Below are positions 22,455 to 30,841 of a stretch of DNA of 64,000 nt, one piece after another; the first letter of the stretch is position 1, and the number at the start of each line of letters is the position of its first letter. The notes under the pieces were generated by a model. The model saw only the letters and a list, made by a program, of their open reading frames with translations, ran no database searches and was not told the DNA's origin. Made by a program: the position numbers and the translations under genes. Where the stretch lies: contig NZ_CP073117.1 in the NCBI RefSeq assembly GCF_024205745.1, positions 806,001 to 870,000 of the forward strand. The letters run 5' to 3'. Source of the DNA: Neisseria subflava (lineage in GTDB: Bacteria; Pseudomonadota; Gammaproteobacteria; Burkholderiales; Neisseriaceae).

Positions 22455-22487
22455 AAGGCCGTCTGAAAAGTTTCAGACGACCTTTTA
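22455..22487 (-). terminator. DUS inverted repeat between glmS and the accessory array
   Basis: AAGGCCGTCTGAAA pairs with TTTCAGACGACCTT; the second arm is a variant. It ends the glmS transcript and doubles as the leader of the accessory array. Confidence 0.7.
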
Positions 22488-22503
22488 TCGTTTAAGCCAG
22501 GCT

Positions 22504-24341
22504 TTATTCGACCGTTACTGATTTAGCCAAGTTGCGCGGTTTGTCCACGTCTGTACCGCGTGCGAGGGCGGCGTGGTAAGACAGGAGCTGCACGGGGATG
22601 GTGTGCACAATCGGCGAGAGTACGCCGACGTGGCGTGGGGCACGGATAACGTGCACGCCTTCGGTGGCGTTGAAGTTGCTGTCGAGGTCGGCGAAAACGA
22701 ACAGTTCGCCGCCGCGTGCGCCGACTTCCTGCATATTGGCTTTCACTTTGTCCAACAGGCTGTCGTTCGGGGCAATCACGACAACAGGCATGTTCTCGTC
22801 CACCAAAGCCAACGGGCCGTGTTTCAACTCACCCGCAGGATACGCTTCGGCGTGGATATAGGTAATCTCTTTCAGCTTCAATGCGCCTTCAAGGGCGATT
22901 GGGAAGTGGATGCCGCGGCCTAAGAAGAGTGCGCTGGTTTTCTTGGCAAATTTTTGCGCCCAAGCGGCAATTTGCGGCTCAAGGTTGAGAACGTGCTGAA
23001 TGCTGCCCGGCAGTTGGCGTAGTTCTTCAACGTATTCACGCGCTTGTTCGTCAGAAACCAGGCCGCGCTGTTTGCCCAAGGTAACGGCCAGGCCGAACAG
23101 GACTACCAGTTGGGTCGTGAACGCTTTGGTAGAGGCAACGCCGATTTCTGCGCCGGCGCGTGTGTACAGTACCAATTCGCTTTCACGCGGCAGGGCGGAT
23201 TCCATCACATTACAGATAGACAGGCTGTGTTTGTGTCCCAAGGATTGCGCGTATTTCAGGGCTTCCATGGTGTCCAAAGTTTCGCCGGATTGGGAAATGG
23301 TGATGACCAATTGTTTCGGATCGGCAATCACGTCGCGGTAGCGGTATTCACTGGCGATTTCCACGTCGGTCGGCACTTTGGCGATGGATTCGAGCCAGTA
23401 TTTGGCGGTCAACGCGGCATAGTAGGACGTACCGCAGGCAAGGATTTTGATGCTGTGGATATCGTCGAATACTTCGCGAGCGTTCGCGCCGAAGTTTTCA
23501 GGTTCAAAACCGCCGTCCAAGAAGACTTCGGCAGTATCGGCGATGGCGCGGGGCTGTTCGTGGATTTCTTTTTGCATGAAGTGGCTGTATGGGCCCAACT
23601 CCAAAGAAGCCAGAGACAATTCGGACACTTTAATCGCACGCTCGGTTTGCGCACCGGTTTTGTCGAGCAGTTTTTCGATACCGTTTGCGTTCAGCAGGGC
23701 GATGTCGCCGTCTTCCAAGTAAGCGATGCGGCGGGTAAAGGCGATCACGGCGGATACGTCGGAAGCGATAAAGGTTTCTTGGTCGCCCAAGGCCACCAAC
23801 AGCGGGCAGCCCATGCGCGCAACAACCATTTGTTCAGGGTTGTCTTGTGCGATAACGGCAATGGCGTATGCGCCGTGGAAACGGGCAGTCGCAGCTTGGA
23901 CGGCTTCAAACAGTTTGCCGCCGTTTTGTGTGTATTCGTGGTTGACGCTGTGGGCGATGACTTCGGTATCGGTTTGCGATTCGAAGGTGTAACCCAACGC
24001 TTGCAGGCGTTCGCGTTCGGTTTCAAAGTTTTCGATGATGCCGTTGTGGACAACCGCGATCATGCCGCCGGAAATGTGGGGTGGGCGTTAGGCTCGGTTA
24101 CGCCGCCGTGGGTTGCCCAACGAGTGTGACCTATGCCGATATGGCCGAACACGCCTTTTTCGCGTGCTGCATCTTCCATCAGCTGCACACGGCCGACACG
24201 GCGGACGCGTTTGATTTTGCCGTCTGTATTCACGGCGATACCCGACGAATCGTAGCCTCGGTATTCAAGGCGTTTGAGACCGTCGGTCAGAAAATCGACT
24301 ACATTGTGATTGGCGCGAATAGCACCTACGATACCGCACAT
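22504..24341 (-). pseudogene. glmS: Glutamine-fructose-6-phosphate aminotransferase, frameshifted
   Basis: GlmS makes glucosamine-6-phosphate from fructose-6-phosphate and glutamine, feeding peptidoglycan and lipooligosaccharide synthesis. The N-terminal glutaminase part ([11 protein letters not shown], Cys2 nucleophile; [10 protein letters not shown]) runs 24341..24060 and then shifts frame at NAHP. The rest ([20 protein letters not shown] to the C-terminal [11 protein letters not shown]) is open from 24063 to 22504, with isomerase motifs [16 protein letters not shown] and STKAFTTQ. Adding one base in the CCCC run near 24080 restores a 612-residue protein of normal length. Because the gene is normally essential, a sequencing error is as likely as a true null. 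Confidence 0.93.
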
Positions 24342-24445
24342 ATAAGTTCCTTAGTATCAAAAGTTTGAGAAAATGACTGCTGCTCCGGCTCCCGAAAGCG
24401 GCAGTCGGAAAACGCCGTTTTATATTCATTGAAACGGCAAATCTA

Positions 24446-24486
24446 GGTTTCAGACGGCCTGTTGTTTCTCAAGGCCGTCTGAAAAC
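24446..24486 (-). terminator. DUS inverted repeat after glmU
   Basis: GTTTCAGACGGCCT and AGGCCGTCTGAAAAC pair across a 13-base loop directly behind glmU and ahead of glmS. The DUS arms point outward, the opposite of most pairs here. Confidence 0.65.
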
Positions 24487-24502
24487 AAATAAAAGATCAA
24501 CC

Positions 24503-25876
24503 TTACTTCTTATCGCCTTTTTCCGGACGCACCCAGCCTTCGATGACGGTTTGGCGGGAACGGGCGAGAACGAGTTTGCCGTCTTCGCAGTTGCGGGTAA
24601 TCGCGCTGCCCGCACCTGTCGTCACTTTGTTACCGAGGGTAACAGGAGCAACCAGTACGCAGTTTGAACCGATGCGTACTTCGTCGCCGATGATGGTTTT
24701 GTGTTTGTTCACGCCGTCGTAGTTGGCAATAATCGTGCCGGCGCCGAAGTTGGTTTTGCTGCCGATCTCGGCATCACCGATGTAGGTGAGGTGGTTGGCT
24801 TTGGTGCCGTTGCCGATGGTGGCGTTTTTGACTTCGACGAAGTTGCCGATGTGTACATCGTCGGCCAGTTTGGCTTGCGGACGCAGACGGGCGTATGGGC
24901 CGATTTGGTTGTTTTCGCCGACTTCGCAACCTTCAAAATGGGAGAATGGGGCGATTTTGGTGTTAGCACCGATTTTGGCGTTTTTGATCACGCAGTTGGC
25001 ACCGATTTCGACGTTGTTGCCGAGTTCGACTTCGCCTTCGATGACGACGTTGACGTCAATCACGACATCTTGTCCGTGTTTCAGACGGCCTCGTAAATCG
25101 AAACGTGCCGGATCGCGCAGGGTCACGCCTGCTTTGAGCAATTCTTGCGCCTGTTCGGTTTGGAAAATACGCTCGAGTTCGGCCAGTTGGAGTTTGTTGT
25201 TCACGCCGGCGGCCAGATGGGAGGCGCGGACTTGGACGGGATGAACTTTGATGTCGTCGGCAACGGCTTTGGCGATGAGGTCGGTTAGGTAGTATTCGCC
25301 TTGGGCATTGTTGCTGGAAAGGCTGTTCAACCAAGCTTCGAGTTTGGCATTAGGCAGAACCAAAATGCCGGTATTGATTTCTTTCACGGCTTTTTGGGCG
25401 GCATCGGCGTCTTTTTCTTCAACAATGGCGGTTACGCTGCCGTTGCTGTCGCGGATGATACGGCCCAAACCTGTCGGGTCGTTGGGCACGTCGGTCAACA
25501 GGCCGACTTCGTCGCCTGCGGCTTCGAGCAGGGTTTCGAGGGTGGCTGCGTCAATCAGGGGGACGTCACCGTACAACACCAGCGTGCGGCCTTCGGCAGA
25601 CAGGTGCGGCAGGGCGGTTTTAACGGCGTGGCCGGTACCGAGCTGTTCGGTTTGTTCAACCCAAACGACATCGCGTTTGACGGTGTCCAAGACTTGCTCT
25701 TTGCCGTGGCCGATGACGACGCAGATGTTTTGGGGATTCAGGGAGGCGGCGGTGTCAATAACGCGCTCAACCATGGGAAGGCCGCCGATGCGGTGCAGCA
25801 CTTTGGGCATTTTGGAGTACATGCGCGTGCCTTTGCCGGCGGCGAGGATAACGATATTTAAAGCTGTCTGAGCCAT
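24503..25876 (-). CDS. glmU: Bifunctional GlmU (UDP-GlcNAc synthesis)
   Basis: Makes UDP-N-acetylglucosamine from glucosamine-1-phosphate by acetylation and then uridylylation, in the same pathway as glmS. 457 residues. The N-terminal uridyltransferase has LAAGKGTRMYSKMPKVLH, LYGDVPLID and EINTGILV; the C-terminal left-handed beta helix has hexapeptide repeats (such as IGANCVIKNAKIGANTKI) and the acetyltransferase residues around VEVKNATIGNGTKANHLTYI. It lies just upstream of glmS, with a DUS pair between. An intragenic DUS is at about 25079. Confidence 0.97.
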   Translation of the reverse strand: MAQTALNIVILAAGKGTRMYSKMPKVLHRIGGLPMVERVIDTAASLNPQNICVVIGHGKEQVLDTVKRDVVWVEQTEQLGTGHAVKTALPHLSAEGRTLVLYGDVPLIDAATLETLLEAAGDEVGLLTDVPNDPTGLGRIIRDSNGSVTAIVEEKDADAAQKAVKEINTGILVLPNAKLEAWLNSLSSNNAQGEYYLTDLIAKAVADDIKVHPVQVRASHLAAGVNNKLQLAELERIFQTEQAQELLKAGVTLRDPARFDLRGRLKHGQDVVIDVNVVIEGEVELGNNVEIGANCVIKNAKIGANTKIAPFSHFEGCEVGENNQIGPYARLRPQAKLADDVHIGNFVEVKNATIGNGTKANHLTYIGDAEIGSKTNFGAGTIIANYDGVNKHKTIIGDEVRIGSNCVLVAPVTLGNKVTTGAGSAITRNCEDGKLVLARSRQTVIEGWVRPEKGDKK

Positions 25877-25901
25877 GATACGATTTCCGTTGTGGTTGTT
25901 T

Positions 25902-25965
25902 GAGGCCGTCTGAAAAGTGAGGCAACAAGTGTTGATTGTTTTTCACTCCGTTTCAGACGGCCTTG
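25902..25965 (-). terminator. Widely spaced DUS inverted repeat
   Basis: GAGGCCGTCTGAAAAGTGA pairs with TCACTCCGTTTCAGACGGCCT with an interruption and a loop near 25 bases. It lies after the small lipoprotein gene and upstream of glmU. Confidence 0.55.
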
Positions 25966-25974
25966 GGGATATTG

Positions 25975-26259
25975 TTATTCGGTTGCTGGCTGTTGGTTGG
26001 CAAATTGCGGTTTTTGCCAGTGCTGGCCGCGTTCGCCGTGTTCAGCATGATCCGCTTGATGGGATTGGACGGCGCGGCGCTCAGGGCGGAACTGGTTGTA
26101 ATTCATGTTTTTAGAATAAGTACCGTCCTGATAAACGATAGGCGTGCCGGTAGCATATTTTTGGCGTACGGCGGTACGGCCGGATTCAGTGGTGTAGGTT
26201 TCCCAAGAGCAACCGGCCAAAACGGCGGCGGCGGTCAGGATTAAAGCGAGTTTACGCAT
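25975..26259 (-). CDS. Small predicted lipoprotein, function unknown
   Basis: 94 residues from ATG 26259, chosen because it gives a lipobox signal (MRKLALILTAAAVLAGC). The mature part has WETYTTESGRTAVRQKYATG and TPIVYQDGTY, then a Q/H-rich tail. The GRTAV and VIYQD pieces recur in the other small lipoprotein at 41107..41340, so the two are probably paralogues. It does not belong to a family I recognise. Confidence 0.75.
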   Translation of the reverse strand: MRKLALILTAAAVLAGCSWETYTTESGRTAVRQKYATGTPIVYQDGTYSKNMNYNQFRPERRAVQSHQADHAEHGERGQHWQKPQFANQQPATE

Positions 26260-26320
26260 GATGTTGTCCTTGTTTTTAAATGTCGGCAATACCGTGTATT
26301 GTACTTGATTTTTAAAAATT

Positions 26321-26968
26321 TCATGGCAGGTTTTGTGCAAAATCAAGCAAGCCCCGCATATCTTTCGCTATGCCGTCGGCAAATGGCAACGGATGGGCTT
26401 TTTCGCCGTACCAAACGGTCTTCATGCCCAAGGCTTTGGCTTGGTGCAGATTGTCGGCGCTGTCGTCCACCATAATGCACTGTTCGGGATTGATGCCCAA
26501 CAGGCGGCAGACGTTGAGATAGGCTTGCGGATTGGGTTTGTAGAGCAGGCCGAAGTCGTCCGTGCCGAACAAGCCGTCAAAATGCGCTTCCAAGCCCAAT
26601 GCTTCAACCAATGCGCGGACATAAAACGAAGGCCCGTTGGAAAATACGGCTTTTCGCCCTTTCAGACGGCCTAAAACGTCATCAGTTCCATCCATACCCT
26701 CCACCTTTGCCAAAATTTGCTTAAGCGGGTGACTTTCACGCAAAAATTCATCGATATCGACTTCGGGATGGTGGATTTGCAAACCGGCAAGCGTCGCGCC
26801 GTATCGGTGCCAATAATCTTGGCGAAGTTGGGAGGCGGCCTCTTCGGAAAGCTTCAGACGGCCTGCCATGTATTCGGTCATGGCGCGGTTGATGATGTAG
26901 AAAATGCCGGCTTCGGCATTGTGCAAAGTATTGTCGAGGTCAAACAGCCAAACGGGAGAATGATTCAT
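26321..26968 (-). CDS. HAD-superfamily phosphatase, pyrimidine 5'-nucleotidase type
   Basis: 215 residues. HAD motif I is WLFDLDNTLHNAE (nucleophile Asp with Asp+2), motif II FSNGPSFYVRAL, motif III Lys in LLYKPNPQAY, motif IV IMVDDSADNL. The helical cap follows motif I (residues 20-90). The closest resemblance is to the SDT1/PHM8-like pyrimidine 5'-nucleotidase group, which removes phosphate from UMP/CMP and damaged nucleotides. Two DUS copies lie in the gene. Substrate not proven. Confidence 0.85.
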   Translation of the reverse strand: MNHSPVWLFDLDNTLHNAEAGIFYIINRAMTEYMAGRLKLSEEAASQLRQDYWHRYGATLAGLQIHHPEVDIDEFLRESHPLKQILAKVEGMDGTDDVLGRLKGRKAVFSNGPSFYVRALVEALGLEAHFDGLFGTDDFGLLYKPNPQAYLNVCRLLGINPEQCIMVDDSADNLHQAKALGMKTVWYGEKAHPLPFADGIAKDMRGLLDFAQNLP

Positions 26969-27032
26969 ATCGTGCCTTGATATGCAGATTTTGTTATGAT
27001 ATTTCGTATTTTACCCGTACAAAGGAAAGAGA

Positions 27033-28034
27033 ATGAAACTGAAATTGTCCGCCTTGGCCCTGTTGCTGGCTTCGGCAAACCTGTACGCCCAAACCGAAGT
27101 GCGTTTGGCCGTGCACAAATCCTTCAGCCTACCCCAATCCGTCATCGCGCAATTTGAAAAAGCCAACGATGCCAAAGTGTCCGTCATCAAGGCAGGCAGC
27201 GGCAACGAAATGCTCAACAAGCTGATTTTGAGCAAGGCCAACCCGATTGCCGATGCGGTTTACGGTTTGGACAACGCCAACATCGGCAAAGCCAAAGCCG
27301 CCGGCATCCTCGCCGCCAACCAACCTAAATCTGCGCCCGTAACCGCTTCCCTGCCCGATGCGCTGGCCGTCGATTACGCCTATGTCGCCATCAACTACGA
27401 CAAAAAATGGTTTGAACAGAAAAAACTGCCTCTGCCGCAAACCCTGCAAGACCTGACCAAACCGGAATATAAAAACCTTTTGGTAACCCCGTCTCCCGCC
27501 ACATCCTCGCCCGGCCTCTCCTTCCTCTTGGCCAACATCGGCGGCATGGGTGAAGAAGGCGCATTCAAATGGTGGGCGCAAATGCGCCAAAACGGCGTGA
27601 AAGTTGCCAAAGGCTGGAGTGAAGCCTACTACACCGACTTCACCCAAAACGGCGGCGCTTATCCCCTCGTGGTCAGCTATGCCACCAGCCCGGCGGCCGA
27701 AGTCCACTACTCCAAAGGCAAATACAACACCCCGCCCACCGGCAACCTCTTCCTCAAAGGCGGAACATTCCGCCAAGTTGAAGGCGCGGCCGTTTTGAAA
27801 GGCGCGAAGCAACCCGAACTGGCGGCCAAACTGGTGAGCTGGCTGCAAAGCGGCGAAGTGCAACAAGCCCTGCCTGCCGAAATGTGGGTCTATCCGGCTG
27901 CCAAAAACACGCCGCTGCCCAAAGTATTCGAGTTTGCCCAAACCCCGAAACACAGCGATTCCCCCAACCGCGCCGACATCAACACCAAACAAAAACAATG
28001 GGTGAGCCGTTGGAGCAAAACCGTTTTACGTTAA
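27033..28034 (+). CDS. thiB: ABC transporter substrate-binding protein, thiamine type
   Basis: 333 residues with a signal peptide (MKLKLSALALLLASANLYAQ), so periplasmic. The body follows the thiamine-binding family: VRLAVHKSFSLPQSVIAQFE, GSGNEMLNKLILSKANPIAD, VDYAYVAINYDKKW and the C-terminal AEMWVYPAAKNTPLP. It should deliver thiamine or its phosphates to a membrane permease, but no permease or ATPase gene is adjacent. The upstream space is short and I see no TPP riboswitch. Related iron-binding proteins share the fold, so substrate assignment is moderate. Confidence 0.82.
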   Translation: MKLKLSALALLLASANLYAQTEVRLAVHKSFSLPQSVIAQFEKANDAKVSVIKAGSGNEMLNKLILSKANPIADAVYGLDNANIGKAKAAGILAANQPKSAPVTASLPDALAVDYAYVAINYDKKWFEQKKLPLPQTLQDLTKPEYKNLLVTPSPATSSPGLSFLLANIGGMGEEGAFKWWAQMRQNGVKVAKGWSEAYYTDFTQNGGAYPLVVSYATSPAAEVHYSKGKYNTPPTGNLFLKGGTFRQVEGAAVLKGAKQPELAAKLVSWLQSGEVQQALPAEMWVYPAAKNTPLPKVFEFAQTPKHSDSPNRADINTKQKQWVSRWSKTVLR

Positions 28035-28058
28035 GCTGAAAAAGATTTAAGAAAGATT

Positions 28059-28106
28059 AAAGGCCGTCTGAAAAAACAAATCATTAGTTTTTCAGACGGC
28101 CTTGTT
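28059..28106 (+). terminator. DUS terminator after thiB
   Basis: AAAGGCCGTCTGAAAAA pairs with TTTTTCAGACGGCCTT and is followed by GTTTT. It ends the thiB transcript before mscS. Confidence 0.8.
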
Positions 28107-28147
28107 TTACAATGACCTTTTAAACAACTTCACACGCATACACAATT

Positions 28148-28993
28148 ATGAATTTCGATCTTCAATCCCTCTCCCCCTTCTCCGGTTGGGAACAACTCGC
28201 CCAAACCGGCATGTCTTTCGGCATGAACCTGCTGGCCGCCTTAGCCATCTTCTTTATCGGCCGCTGGGTCACCACGCGCGTGGTGACACTGATGAAAACC
28301 GCACTGACGCGCGCCAAAGTCGATAAAACGCTGGTCAGCTTCCTCGGCAACGTCGCCAACATCGGCCTGCTGATCCTCATCATCATCGCCGCACTGGGTA
28401 AACTCGGTATTCCGACCACTTCCGTGACCGCCTTGATCGGTGGCGCAGGCTTGGCCGTGGCTTTGTCTTTGAAAGACCAACTGTCCAACTTCGCCGCCGG
28501 CGTGCTGATTATCCTGTTCCGCCCGTTTAAAGTCGGCGACTTTATCCGCGTCAACGGTTTTGAAGGTATCGTCCGAGAAATCAAAATGGTGCAGACCTCT
28601 TTGAGCACGCCGGACAACGAAGAAGTCGTCCTACCCAACAGCGTGGTCATGACCAACAGCATCACCAACCGCTCCTCCCTGCCCCTGTGCCGCGCCCAAG
28701 TCGTTGTCGGCGTCGATTACGCCTGCGACTTGAAAGCCGCCAAAGCCGCCGTATTGAGAGCGGCAACCGAGCATCCATTGTGTGTTCAAACCGAAGAACG
28801 ACCTGCCGTCGTATACATTACCAACCTTGGCGACAGCGCCATCGAAATCACCCTTTGGGCGTGGACGCAAGAAGAAAATCTCGGCCCGTTCCGATTCGCC
28901 CTGAACGAGCAGATCGTCGAAAATCTGCGCGAAGCCAACATCAACATCCCATTCCCACAATGTGATGTCCACCTCATTCAGCCGAAAGACTGA
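28148..28993 (+). CDS. mscS: Small-conductance mechanosensitive channel, MscS type
   Basis: 281 residues, the size of the short MscS form. It has three membrane helices, with TM3 carrying the glycine/alanine pattern VTALIGGAGLAVALSLKDQLSNFAAGVLI. The beta domain has FKVGDFIRVNGFEGIVREIKMVQT and PNSVVMTNSITNRS, followed by a mixed alpha-beta C-terminal domain. It releases solutes on hypo-osmotic shock. Alone between thiB and the CinA-like gene. Confidence 0.94.
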   Translation: MNFDLQSLSPFSGWEQLAQTGMSFGMNLLAALAIFFIGRWVTTRVVTLMKTALTRAKVDKTLVSFLGNVANIGLLILIIIAALGKLGIPTTSVTALIGGAGLAVALSLKDQLSNFAAGVLIILFRPFKVGDFIRVNGFEGIVREIKMVQTSLSTPDNEEVVLPNSVVMTNSITNRSSLPLCRAQVVVGVDYACDLKAAKAAVLRAATEHPLCVQTEERPAVVYITNLGDSAIEITLWAWTQEENLGPFRFALNEQIVENLREANINIPFPQCDVHLIQPKD

Positions 28994-29068
28994 TTTCAGC
29001 TTTCAGGCCGTCTGAAACTCGGCGGGTCAAACGCCCGCCCCATTCCACCATTTCCATAAGGAGCCGCC

Positions 29069-29536
29069 ATGTCCCATCTGCAAACCATCGCCGAACACCT
29101 GACCAGCCGCCGTCAAACCGTTACCTGCGCCGAGTCCTGCACCGGCGGTCTGCTTGCAGGTGCGCTGACCTCCCTCTCCGGCAGCTCGCAATGGTTTCAT
29201 CAAAGCTTCGTCACATACAGCAACCAAGCCAAACAAGAGCGCCTCGGCGTCATGCCCGATACCTTGCTGAAACACGGCGCGGTCAGCCGCGAAACCGTCT
29301 ATGAAATGGCACGCGGCGCAAAAGCCGTGGCGCAGGCAGATTACGCCTTGAGTATTTCCGGCATCGCCGGCCCTAGCGGCGGCAGCGCGGCCAAACCGGT
29401 CGGCACAGTCTGGTTCGGCCTGGCCACGCCCGAAGGTTCGTTTGAACAAACCGCGCTATTCACAGGCGACCGCGAAGCAGTAAGGGCGCAAGCCGTCGAA
29501 TACGCATTGGCTTTCTTGGCGGAACATTTGGTTTGA
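29069..29536 (+). CDS. pncC: CinA-like nicotinamide-nucleotide amidohydrolase
   Basis: 155 residues, the single-domain form of the CinA C-terminal family, which converts nicotinamide mononucleotide to nicotinate mononucleotide and ammonia (NAD salvage). Typical motifs are TCAESCTGGLLAGALT, SYSNQAKQERLGV-like VTYSNQAKQERLGV, GAVSRETVYEMA and SISGIAGPSGGSAAKPVGTVW. Its downstream DUS hairpin has been split by the insertion sequence that begins 18 bases after the stop codon. Confidence 0.93.
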   Translation: MSHLQTIAEHLTSRRQTVTCAESCTGGLLAGALTSLSGSSQWFHQSFVTYSNQAKQERLGVMPDTLLKHGAVSRETVYEMARGAKAVAQADYALSISGIAGPSGGSAAKPVGTVWFGLATPEGSFEQTALFTGDREAVRAQAVEYALAFLAEHLV

Positions 29537-29553
29537 TAGAAAAAACACAGGCC

Positions 29554-30771
29554 GAGACCTTTGCAAAATTCCCCAAAATCCCCTAAATTCCCACCCAAGA
29601 CATTTAGGGGATTTCTCATGAGCACCTTCTTCCAGCAAACCGCACAAGTCATGATCGCCAAACACATCGACCGTTTCCCACTATTGAAGTTGGATCAGGT
29701 GATTGATTGGCAGCCGATCGAACAATACCTGAATCGTCAAAGAACCCGTTACCTTAGAGACCACCGCGGCCGTCCCGCCTATCCCCTGTTGTCCATGTTC
29801 AAAGCTATCCTGCTCGGACAATGGCACAGCCTCTCCGATCCCGAACTCGAACACAGCCTCATCACCCGCATCGATTTCAACCTGTTTTGCCGTTTTGACG
29901 AACTGAGCATCCCCGATTACAGCACCTTATGCCGCTACCGCAACTGGCTGGCGCAAGACGACACCCTGTCCGAATTGCTGGAACTGATTAACCGCCAACT
30001 GACCGAAAAAGGCCTAAAAGTAGAGAAAGCATCCGCCGCCGTCATTGACGCCACCATTATCCAGACCGCCGGCAGCAAACAGCGCCAGGCCATAGAAGTC
30101 GACGAGGAAGGACAAGTCAGCGGCCAAACCACACCGAGTAAAGACAGCGATGCCCGTTGGATAAAGAAAAACGGCCTCTACAGACTCGGTTACAAACAAC
30201 ATACCCGTACCGATGCGGAAGGCTATATCGAGAAACTGCACATTACCCCCGCCAATGCCCATGAGTGCAAACATCTGTCGCCTTTGTTGGAAGGCTTGCC
30301 CAAAGGTACAACCGTCTATGCCGACAAAGGCTATGACAGTGAGGAAAACCGTCAATATCTGGAAGAGCGTCGACTGCAGGACGGCATTATGCGCAAAGCC
30401 CACCGTAAACATCCGCTGACGGAAGCGCAAACCAAACGCAACCGATATTTGTCGAAGACCCGTTATGTGGTCGAACAAAGCTTCGGTACGCTGCACCGTA
30501 AATTCCGCTATGCGCGGGCAGCCTATTTCGGGCTGCTCAAAGTGAGTGCGCAAAGCCATCTGAAGGCGATGTGTTTGAACCTTTTGAAAGCCGCCAACAG
30601 GCTAAGTGCGCCTGTAGCTGCCTAAAAGGCGGCCGGATGCCTGATTATGGGGTGTCCGGGGAGAAAAAAGGGGGAATTTGGGTAAAATCAGGAGTAATTG
30701 GAGGCGAAAACAGCCGAAAACCTGTGTTTGGATTTCGGCTGTTGGAAGGAAAGGAATTTTGCAAAGGTCTC
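29554..30771 (+). mobile_element. Complete IS5-family insertion sequence (IS1106-like)
   Basis: 1218 bp bounded by perfect 19-bp inverted repeats (GAGACCTTTGCAAAATTCC) and flanked by a 5-bp direct repeat, AGGCC, at 29549..29553 and 30772..30776, which looks like the target duplication. The target was the DUS arm of a hairpin behind pncC. Inside is one intact transposase gene. The sequence resembles the IS1106 group common in neisseriae, but the exact name needs an ISfinder search. Confidence 0.9.
29618..30625 (+). CDS. IS5-family transposase
   Basis: 335 residues from ATG 29618 (MSTFFQQTAQVMIAKHIDRF). The upstream in-frame part belongs to the left end of the IS. It has the N-terminal domain typical of IS5 transposases (RPAYPLLSMFKAILLGQW, then SIPDYSTLCRYRNWL) and DDE catalytic residues: first Asp in AAVIDATIIQTAGSKQ, second in TTVYADKGYDSEENR, Glu in KTRYVVEQSFGTLHRKFRYARA. 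Undamaged, so the element may still be mobile. Confidence 0.93.
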   Translation: MSTFFQQTAQVMIAKHIDRFPLLKLDQVIDWQPIEQYLNRQRTRYLRDHRGRPAYPLLSMFKAILLGQWHSLSDPELEHSLITRIDFNLFCRFDELSIPDYSTLCRYRNWLAQDDTLSELLELINRQLTEKGLKVEKASAAVIDATIIQTAGSKQRQAIEVDEEGQVSGQTTPSKDSDARWIKKNGLYRLGYKQHTRTDAEGYIEKLHITPANAHECKHLSPLLEGLPKGTTVYADKGYDSEENRQYLEERRLQDGIMRKAHRKHPLTEAQTKRNRYLSKTRYVVEQSFGTLHRKFRYARAAYFGLLKVSAQSHLKAMCLNLLKAANRLSAPVAA

Positions 30772-30813
30772 AGGCCGTCTGAAATCTGGAAATCAGGTTT
30801 CAGACGGCCTTTT
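30772..30813 (-). terminator. DUS terminator of efeB
   Basis: AGGCCGTCTGAAATCTG and its partner TTTCAGACGGCCTTTTTA pair over a short loop. It abuts the right end of the IS and serves the leftward efe operon. Confidence 0.75.
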
Positions 30814-30841
30814 TATTTATCTATTCAAACCATCGGCGGAT

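Noticed and set aside
22432-24503. glmS ribozyme or GlmY/GlmZ-type control of glmS
   Set aside because: No matching structure is visible, and the glmS ribozyme belongs to Firmicutes.
27000-27032. TPP riboswitch upstream of thiB
   Set aside because: The gap to the previous gene is about 60 bases and lacks the conserved CTGAGA and ACCTGA cores.
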